From Trichoplusia ni (taxonomy: Eukaryota; Arthropoda; Insecta; Lepidoptera; Noctuidae): a DNA stretch of 64,000 nt. The translations under genes were made by a program, and so were the position numbers. Below are positions 33,247 to 41,200 of the stretch, one piece after another. Below the pieces are notes generated by a model. It had not been told where the DNA came from and did no database searches. It saw only the letters and a program-made list of their open reading frames with translations. The stretch's first letter is position 1; each line of letters opens with the position of its first letter. The stretch is taken from the NCBI RefSeq assembly GCF_003590095.1, contig NC_039498.1, positions 6,014,001 to 6,078,000 on the forward strand. Direction: 5' to 3'.

Positions 33247-33702
33247 ACACAAGCGTGTTACTTCGAAAAGTGGTAGGAGGGATTTGAACCGCGCTTTAAT
33301 ATACTATTGTTAATTCAGTTAGCTGCGCTGTTAAGAGCTTTATATTATGTATACATGGGAGTTGAATAGTTACTTTGTAAATGTGTTGACGTAGCAAGAT
33401 TTTGTGATTTTGGCATACTTTATAAAATTTCGATTTTAAGTAAGTCAATGAAAAACGATTGCCGAATATTAAAATTCAAAGTACAAAAGCGAAAACTAAA
33501 GGCCACAACGACATTTCCATTTTATTCTAATTTATACTTGAAGCAAGCGATAGTAACGCACAAAGAGGTAACGCACCAGCTGCGCTCAACCTCCTCGCTT
33601 GGTCTTTACCAATATGAAAATCATTTCATATCCTCTATGTATGCAAGGGACGGGATGTTCTATTTATAGGATTCAGGGTAAAAACCGAGCTCAATTACTA
33701 AC

Positions 33703-33795
33703 ACTCCGTAGTGTGTGTTCGTCTGTCACTAAGCTGTATCTCATGAACCGAAATAGATAGCCAGTTGAAATTTTCACACATGTTGCATTTATTAT
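33703..33795 (-). repeat. repeat family J, middle fragment
   Basis: 'Gtctgtcactaagctgtatc', 'tcatgaaccg' and 'cagttgaaattttcacacat' match the middle of family J in reverse. Confidence 0.5.
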
Positions 33796-33807
33796 ATTTT
33801 TTTATTT

Positions 33808-33862
33808 AGCCCACTGTGTCCCACTGCTGGGCGAAGGCCTCCCCCAAATCCTTCCACGATTT
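33808..33862 (-). mobile_element. LINE C-terminal relic
   Basis: 'Cccactgctgggcgaaggcc' on the plus strand is, in reverse, the GEAFAQQW-type end of RTE-like LINE proteins. The next 'tcccccaaatccttccacga' is shared with 34722-34790. Confidence 0.55.
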
Positions 33863-34052
33863 TCCGTTATGATGTAAATAAAATTCGAAGTTAAGCAACG
33901 ATCGGCACGATGGAAAATTGAAAGAGAGACTTGTTTTTTAAAACCTTTTTTGCTTTCTTTTCGTAGCAAGGATTCTTCATTGTTGCAAGACTCTCGCACG
34001 TACCTGTTTTTATTAAAATTCTCAATACTTGGAGTATTTCATATCATCTATA

Positions 34053-34262
34053 TCTATACTAATATATAAAGCTGAAGAGTTTGTTTGTTTGAACGCGCTA
34101 ATCTCAGGAACTACTGGTCCAAATTGAAAAATAATTTTTGTGTTGAATAGACCATTCATCGAGGAAGGCTTTAGGCTATAAAACATCACGCTGCGACTAA
34201 TAGAAAAAACAACATATCTTATATCTTCTACCCACGGGGACGAAGTCGCGGGCAACAGCTAG
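34053..34262 (+). mobile_element. short non-autonomous Helitron (Lep1-like) 5
   Basis: A|TCTATACTAATATATAAAGC at the 5' end, 'cgctaatctcaggaactact' and 'cattcatcgaggaaggct' inside, and GAAGTCGCGGGCAACAGCTA|G|T at the 3' end. At 210 bp it is the shortest complete copy and close to the consensus of the group. Confidence 0.9.
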
Positions 34263-34597
34263 TCTTTAATATATAGCTATAGCAGCTTTCCAAGTGAAGC
34301 GATGTGCAATAGATTTTAACTGTCTCTTTGAGAGAATTAGTTTTGTTTCATTTTATGTATTTCCATTTTGCATAATGTAAGTGGGGGTTGCAGATGTCAA
34401 CTAATATTATTCTATTTCAATTTTTATTTATAAAAACGGGACTTTTATTTACTGTGATTACTAGCAGTTGAGTTATGCACAGATAATGTATTTCTGCAAA
34501 AGAAGCTAAATCGAAAATATAGGTTAAGCAACGCTTGTTACGGTCATACTTTTGGGAGAGTTTACAAATTTGTGATTTACACCCTACCTATACAAGT
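34263..34597. other. no feature recognised
   Basis: No gene or recognised repeat. Confidence 0.4.
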
Positions 34598-34647
34598 CTG
34601 TCTTTAACCTATTTTTATTTGCCTCAATAAAAATAGGTTAAAGACAG
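34598..34647. repeat. perfect 21-bp inverted repeat with 8-base loop
   Basis: Arms 34598-34618 and 34627-34647 are exact reverse complements (left arm starts CTGTCTTTAACCTATTTTTA), loop TTGCCTCA. A transcript could form a stable hairpin, but a 21-bp stem is short for a pre-miRNA. Confidence 0.85.
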
Positions 34648-34721
34648 TCCGACAGTCGCGAGTCCGAATAGATATTAATTTTTTTCTCCTAAGTTTGAAA
34701 TCGATATTTTTTTTTCCTAGA

Positions 34722-34945
34722 ACACTGTGTCCCACTGCTGGGCAAAGGCCTCCCCCAAATCCTTCCACGACTCTCTATTCTGGGCCTCATGGAACCATGG
34801 TAAGCGTTGAGGTCGTCTCGCCACCGGTTCCTAGGTCACCCACGACGACGCCGTCCATCCGTTGGCTAAAATGGGATTGGGCGGATCACGTTAGCCGCAC
34901 GGACAGCGATCGTTGGGCCAAAGTCACCACACTATGGAAATCGAT
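34722..34945. mobile_element. rearranged LINE fragments in opposite orientations
   Basis: The left part ('tgtcccactgctgggcaaag', 34722-34790) is LINE 3' coding sequence on the minus strand. The right part encodes WLKWDWADHVSRTDSDRWAK on the plus strand (about 34860-34940), which matches the KWDWAGHVxRMxxDRW motif in the C-terminal region of RTE-like LINE proteins. The two halves point away from each other, so the element has been inverted or two insertions abut. Confidence 0.6.
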
Positions 34946-35106
34946 AATTACTTAGCCACAAAACTTACATACCAATAAATCATTCTAAATTTACACAAAC
35001 AATCACTTTAAAACCATAAAACAGATACTACATTAAACATTTAATAAATAGCTTAATTAAAATGACATACAACGCATACCAGAACCTCTTAAAGTAATAT
35101 TGTATT

Positions 35107-35160
35107 TGTGGAAAAGAGATGGCAATCTACAACTTGTATAGCTCCTTCTCGCTCCCACAA
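35107..35160. repeat. interrupted palindrome family F, copy 5
   Basis: GTGGAAAAGAGATGGCAATC with 'tac' on the left, 'gtatagctccttctcgctcc' on the right. Confidence 0.65.
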
Positions 35161-35706
35161 CTATTATAGTTAGTCTTATCACTTAGTCATACAGTTTTAT
35201 GATCACACTATCGGCTGCCATATTTTATGATACATGGAGTATTGTTACGATATGTTTTATAACATTATTTTGCTTATCTGTTATAGAAACATGTGTAGCA
35301 AATACAGCTTTTGCAAATAGTTAAAAAACATGATATGGGTATGAATACTTAGAGATAACAGAACGAAATAAAATATGAATGGTTGTGGGGGCTAATTAGA
35401 CAATTGTAGTTGTTGTGACAGGGTATTGAAGTCCCCGGTTGGACATAGACACAACATGGAAGATAATTAAAGTAAGATTTAATGTCTTGCACTCAAACAG
35501 TACTTTGTTACTACCGTACAGTACTAACACTTATTTGTTATTTTAAAATTTTTGATTAAAAATCTAACAAAATAATTTGAATAATAGGTAAGTGGATATT
35601 TACAAATTTAAAGTGCGAAATGTGTCTTTATTAGTCCAAATATGTTTTATAAAAACCGTGCAAATAAGCCAAAATAAAAACAAATTCTTTACCCATCATA
35701 TTTTTG
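35161..35706. other. no feature recognised
   Basis: No gene or recognised repeat. Confidence 0.4.
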
Positions 35707-35895
35707 ACCGCACTTCTCATTGCTTGGGGTCACTACATCAAACTGATCGCTAAACCCGCGACGTGCCACAAGTTTGATCTCCGTGTAGGACGAGCAATTG
35801 TGTGATCCACGAATGCTTGTCCCGAGTCTGGGTGTCTTGTGCATGTGACTTGAATGTTTGTGAAAGCCTCGCGACACTTAATCAAAATTTATAAG
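35707..35895 (+). mobile_element. SINE family A, head diverged
   Basis: The box A region is blurred, but 'tgccacaagtttgatctccg', TGTGATCCACGAATGCTTGT, 'cgagtctgggtgtcttgtgc' and 'atgtgacttgaatgtttgtg' are colinear with 32263-32480. Confidence 0.7.
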
Positions 35896-36130
35896 AAGGA
35901 AATACAATATTACATTGTATCATAATATTGTTATTATACATTAGGAGTATTTACATTCCTATAGATTTTTTGTAATTTGTAACTATGCATTGTATAGTGT
36001 ACAATAATATCTTATTTTTTATTTATAAATATGGACTCCCATCAAATGACCCTCGCCTAATCGACCTTTTATATTAACTGTGGTTATATTTGTGCCCTTT
36101 GTATTATTATGATAATAGATATGATGTGAT
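35896..36130. other. no feature recognised
   Basis: AT-rich sequence only. Confidence 0.4.
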
Positions 36131-36483
36131 AGGAGCTCGTGGGTAAACTACAACTGCACAAGTTAATCGATCAAAGGCTAAGCAACACGGTGCTACGGTC
36201 GGTCAGTGGATGGGTAACCATTTTAGTCATAACGAGTTCCTGGGTATTTCGGAAGGCACGTTAATTTTTTGTTCCCGGCTGTTATTAATACATCCTTGAA
36301 AGTCGCTATAGGTAGTCAGAAGATAGAAAGTCTGACAACCAGTCTAACCAAGGGGTATCGTGTTGCCTAGGTAACTGGGTTGAGGAGGTTAGATAGGCAG
36401 TAGCTCCTTGTAAAACACTAGTACTTAGCTGAATCCGGTTAGACTGGAAGCCGACCTCAACATAGTTGAGTATAGGCTAGGTT
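36131..36483 (+). mobile_element. 5S-like SINE family E, full-length reference copy
   Basis: About 350 bp. The 5' end is 'aggagctcgtgggtaaacta'. GATCAAAGGCTAAGCAACAC and 'ggtcagtggatgggtaacc' follow at 36170-36219. GCTAAGCA and GGATGGG lie 31 bases apart; in animal 5S rRNA the equivalent box A and box C motifs lie 30 apart. The body has 'ggaaggcacgtt', 'gtctgacaaccagtctaacc' and 'aactgggttgaggaggtta', the 3' part GACTGGAAGCCGACCTCAAC. No tRNA-like boxes are present. This places it with 5S-derived SINEs (SINE3 class) by inference. Confidence 0.75.
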
Positions 36484-36711
36484 GATTAAGTATTATTAAG
36501 ATTTTTTTTTAAGACTAGAATATCCGTTAATACGAATCACAAAAGTATACGAATCGGTAAAGATAAATAGTTACAAGGTGCCACAATTTGGTGGGTAACA
36601 ATTTTTTTTCCACATATTATTACAGAACATTCAGTATCGCAAGCCCATCACAAGTGACCATTTGTTTAATCATCGAAACAACATTAATACACGAGATCTA
36701 AATTATTACAG

Positions 36712-36880
36712 AAGTGGTTTTCCAAACCTCATCATTATCAGCCCATATTCGTCCACAGCTTGACATAGGCCTCCCCAATTTCACGCCATCAAGATCTATC
36801 TTCTCCTCACATCCACCTCCTGCCATCTTGCGCAGATCATGACTCCACCGTGCCTGAGGACGTCCTACACTACGTTTTTC
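36712..36880 (-). pseudogene. LINE reverse transcriptase C-terminal relic
   Basis: Minus-strand translation gives KRSVGRPQARWSHDLRKMAG followed by 'GCEEKIDLDGVKLGRP'. GRPxxRWxxDLxKxAG is a typical C-terminal block of RTE-like LINE proteins. Only about 50 codons remain and the normal terminal 'QQWD' block is altered. No start or stop of the original gene is left. Confidence 0.65.
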
Positions 36881-36894
36881 CAAACCTCATTCAT

Positions 36895-37404
36895 TTATTT
36901 TTCAAGTAACATTTTTGTCTTAGCTTCCCCACACAGTTTTAATCTCACCAATTCGACCAGGAAAGCATCCCCCCGTTTCCTACACATACCTACACACCTA
37001 CATTTATATATATAGAGTCGGATGTCGGCACCATTATTCGTATGTTTACAAACGGGAAGCTTGTTACCGCGTCCCGGGCAGACGACGCCGCGGGGCAAGC
37101 TGTGTATGTCTTTATGTGTGTGTGTTTGGTACAGTTGGTTGGAGGAGTGGGTAATTGTTTATAGCTGAATTGATTTAATATTTGAATGCACAATAATTAA
37201 GAAAAGATGATTGTATATTTTAGAAAATTCATTTAAATGAAATAATTCATTGTGTAATTTATAACATTTTTTACGTATCTTTCTTTGCAGACTTAATGCT
37301 GTGCAAAATCATTAACATTCTCATATGAAAACGCAACGCTTTTTAAGTCCGTTTCTGTAAATATGGATTTTAGGATTTGTCAATTCAATTTGTTCCCACG
37401 TTTT
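36895..37404. other. no gene; CpG-rich patch
   Basis: 37015-37100 is CG-rich ('gacgacgccgcggggcaagc'). Nothing else recognised. Confidence 0.35.
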
Positions 37405-37580
37405 TATACACTCACTGTTTTTGTATGTTTGTTTGTCGTTACGTTTGGATGCTTGTAACTCAATTTTGAGGCACTTCCCGATGAGCTAGCAGTATGAAAT
37501 TTTCAGGGTAGCTTCAAATTCAATGAAAATGCAATCTACATACAACTATAATAACGCCTGAACCGATTTCTTTAAAAAAA
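37405..37580 (+). repeat. repeat family M, copy 2
   Basis: 'Gtaactcaattttgaggcac', TTCCCGATGAGCTAGCAGTA and 'tttcagggtagcttcaaa' match the reverse complement of 13222-13285. Followed by 'ctgaaccgatttctttaaaa'. Confidence 0.55.
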
Positions 37581-37890
37581 TGAATGTTTTGAATACGAAT
37601 TTTTTTTTAAATACTTTAGTTTTCATTTAGCTTATTTATACGGAGTCCTCATTCTCACCAGTTCGAATCACTCTTGACCGATTTTTAATACAAGCAACCG
37701 AGCCTGACTGTACCTCATAAACTTGTTGGAAAAGCTGAATGTCTGCGAAAACTATTGTAAAATTTGTATGAACGAAGTACGCAAAAACTTGCTGAAATAT
37801 CACATAGTTTGAGGAACTTTAAATAATGTTCTTACTGAGTTCACGTAGTTTTCGATGGAGATATTTCTGAACGAGGTTTTGGGTTTTATT

Positions 37891-37926
37891 CTAGACATAT
37901 TTAAAACTAGACATATTTAAAACTAG
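37891..37926 (-). repeat. three CTAG ends at 16-bp steps at the Helitron 3' end
   Basis: CTAGACATATTTAAAA occurs twice in direct tandem (37891-37906, 37907-37922) and the next CTAG (37923-37926) is the Helitron terminus itself. In element orientation this gives CTAG|T, 16 bases, CTAG|T, 16 bases, CTAG|A. Confidence 0.85.
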
Positions 37927-37928
37927 CT

Positions 37929-37952
37929 TGTGCCCGCGACTTCGTCCGCGTG
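37929..37952 (-). other. Helitron 3' terminal hairpin
   Basis: In element orientation CGCG-GAC-GAA-GTC-GCG folds into a 6-bp stem with one bulged G and a GAA loop, a few bases before CTAG|T. A decayed duplicate ('gtccgcgactccgtcagcgt', plus strand) lies at 37990-38010, also followed in element orientation by ACAGCTA. Confidence 0.75.
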
Positions 37953-38244
37953 GAATAGTGACTTCCGGCAGAAAAGTATAGATAGCTGTGTCCGCGACTC
38001 CGTCAGCGTGTAACTCCTTGTGTATTAAGTTAATGTATTGGTAATATTTATTATTATTATTTATATTGGTAATATTGTTTAGATCACGTTCACATAAGGC
38101 TTAACCCTTTATAAGACACAGAACTTAAAAATATTTATAGCTTTTAAACTTTATAATAATGTGTTAAGGTTCAAATTCTGGTGGCAATATAAGTACCACT
38201 GCCTTATAAAGGTAAGGTAAAGGTACCTATAAAACGAAAATACT

Positions 38245-41200
38245 TTAGTGCAAAGCTTCCGGGTAAACTATATTGAAAGTTGACCCGTCCGGCACGTGAA
38301 CATAAAGACTTTTAGAACTGCTAACACGGGAAAGAGCAACATACAACTGACCATGTGAGAAACAACTGACACTGAGATCTACTCCAGCAACACGAAAAGT
38401 CTGCCCTTGAGCCTTGTTAATTGTCATTGCATAACACACCGATACTGGGAATTGCGTCCTTTTAAATTGGAATGGAAAATTATTTGGTATTAAGGGTATT
38501 CTGGGAATAAAGACGGTTTCTCCTGCACCGCAACCTGTTAAAATTTGAGCCTCGATTATATTTTGTTGCAACTGGGTTACTTTTAGTCGAGTTCCATTGC
38601 AAAGTTGTGGTGGTTTTAAATTTCGGAGCATAATAATCGGTATCCCAATTTTTAAACAAATTTCATGAGAGGGAAGTCCGGGCATATTTAAAGAATTTAA
38701 AAATTCTATCGGGTAATTAGTGGCTTCTTGTTCATCGACCATTCTATTTATTGATCTATAAACTTTGCTTTCCCCCTGTATATTCGACAGTATTTTGTTA
38801 TTGATCTCAGATGCCTGGTCATTGCGAGGAGTTAAAATAGATCTTTCGCATAGCCAAGAATTGTCCCTATTTAATATATTTGTTACGTCACCGTAAACCG
38901 ACGATATAAGATGTGGTTGAGATTGCACCATACAACATAATTCAGGCGTCAGTATAAGTTTTCCTTGGTGTAGTTGTGGATAGGTACCTTCACCAATCTT
39001 TAATAATGTGTCAGAAAATTGACTATCATCCGGGTTATCTCCAGTTCTCACTCGCATATTTATAGTCAAATGCACCGATTGTATATCTCGCCATAAATAA
39101 GAGCTTTTCAGGCAAGCCCTAACCTCATCAGCTCGGGTTCCCCGTGGTATTACCGGTAAGGTTTGTCGGAAATCACCACAAAATAAAACCGTGATACCGC
39201 CCATTGGTCGATCATTTTGTCTTATATCCCTTAAAGTTCTGTCTACCGCTTCTACTCCTTTTCGATGGGCTATCGTACATTCATCCCATATGATTAAACT
39301 ACACTCGCGTAATACCTTAGCTTTGTCGCTATTTCTTGAAATACTACAGGTTGGATTTTCCGTGCGATCTAAATCAATTGGTATTTTAAACATACTGTGA
39401 GCAGTTTTACCTCCTGGTAGCAATGTTGCAGCTATCCCTGATGAAGCTACGGCAAGAGCAATTTTACGCTGATTTCGAACATAAGCCAATATTAATTTAG
39501 TCAAAAAGGTTTTTCCAGTTCCTCCAGGTGCATCTAAAAACCATATTGTTCCCAAATTATTTTGAACACTATTGCACACGCGGTCATAAACTGAACGTTG
39601 TTCTGCAGTCATCATTGGGACACCGTTTTCTAATGTTGTCAGCAGTTCCGTTAAATTGTAACCAATCTCTGCGGAATATACCCTATTAGTTACCTCTCCG
39701 ACTGAGGTTGGTGTTGGCAAACCATATTCACAGAGTGATTTACCGCCTACTGCTGTTAAGTCATCCTGAAGAGCTAATAAGCACTGATTTATGGCAAGAT
39801 CACGGAAATTATCATTAGTTGTGCCTTCATCATTGTTAGGTATATTTCTAAGAAAGTCTTCTGAAAATTTTTCTTTATATTTTTCCCATAATGTTACAGC
39901 ATCTGACAAATTACAAAATGTGAGTAATGTTACAAATAAATGGCGTAACCGTCGTGGATTATCACTAACACAGGATTCTGCTAAAGCGTCATCCCAATGC
40001 TGATCATTTTCAAGCAAATGACGCGCTTGGCAAGCTGCTTGATAAGTGGGATAAACAACATCGTCTACTTTTCTCAAATCTATAAATGAGGTTGGTCCTC
40101 GCACGGTATGTAATAATAATCGCAAATAGAAACACTCAGCGTTGTTAGGATGAACGGTGTACACTCTACCAAGAACATGTTCTTTAAAAATACCTGACTC
40201 GCCATCTACAGGCCTGCCACGGCGTCTTCGATTAAAGACACCCCGTTGCTTATCGTAGGTATAATACGATGGAACTTCCTCATACAAAAGAGATTTTGCA
40301 AAATCATCAGTTTGGCAAAGTCGAAAGAATGCTAATAAACTTGTTTGTCTAGGGTTCTCTAACCGTTCTGTGACATTTTCGGCGTTGAAATATATACGTT
40401 GGCCGCCTTCAAGATGAACATCCAGATGAGTCACAGGTGGATATCTTTCGTGAATGTTGAAACTTAAGATCCGCCACACAGCTTCTGAAGAACTTATATA
40501 TCTGCCTGACTGAAATCTTGTAACTTCATCATGTTCATTTCTCAAAGCAAATGTAGCTTGGTCACTGCCCTTATTAATATACTTACAAATATATTTTATT
40601 GACTCTACACTATTACACATTTCAACATTTATGTGAGCTTGAAATGCTCTGGACAACACAGGAGAATACGGAACGACCCACCTATTATCTAAAGTAACTT
40701 GTTGTCCAGACACTCGCTTTTCAACAGTAAAACCATCATTATCTCTTGAACGGCGACGATATAATGGGTATCCATCATGTCCTGTTACAGTGCCATCCAC
40801 TAAGGCTTTTGGATATCTTTTAGTGCAACGACCGTCTTGCATGCAAGGAGAATTCCCGTTAAACGAACCACATGGACCATGTATCATATGAGTTTTAACA
40901 ATGTCGTATAACACGGGATCTGCAATCGGACTTGGAATTTCAGCACTGATTAAACTGTCTACATCATTAGGTCGAACCTTATCTTTTAACCAAAGCAGGA
41001 TATGTGCGTGAGGTAAGCCGCGTTTTTGCCATTCAATACTATACATATAACACAATACTTCTCCAAAAATTTTATCTTTGGTAAGTAGATCTATCATTGA
41101 TTTTAATTTTAAATGAAAAACTCTTGCTATTATATCATGGCGGTCATGCGGTGCTTGACCCTCAAGAAGCTCCCGAGTAATTTCATCCCACTTAGGATTG

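Noticed and set aside
33002..33313. A 103-codon open frame
   Set aside because: It crosses palindrome F copy 4 and has no recognisable domain.
34598..34647. A pre-miRNA
   Set aside because: The perfect 21-bp stem is too short and lacks the bulged 30+ bp stem of animal pre-miRNAs; small-RNA data would be needed.
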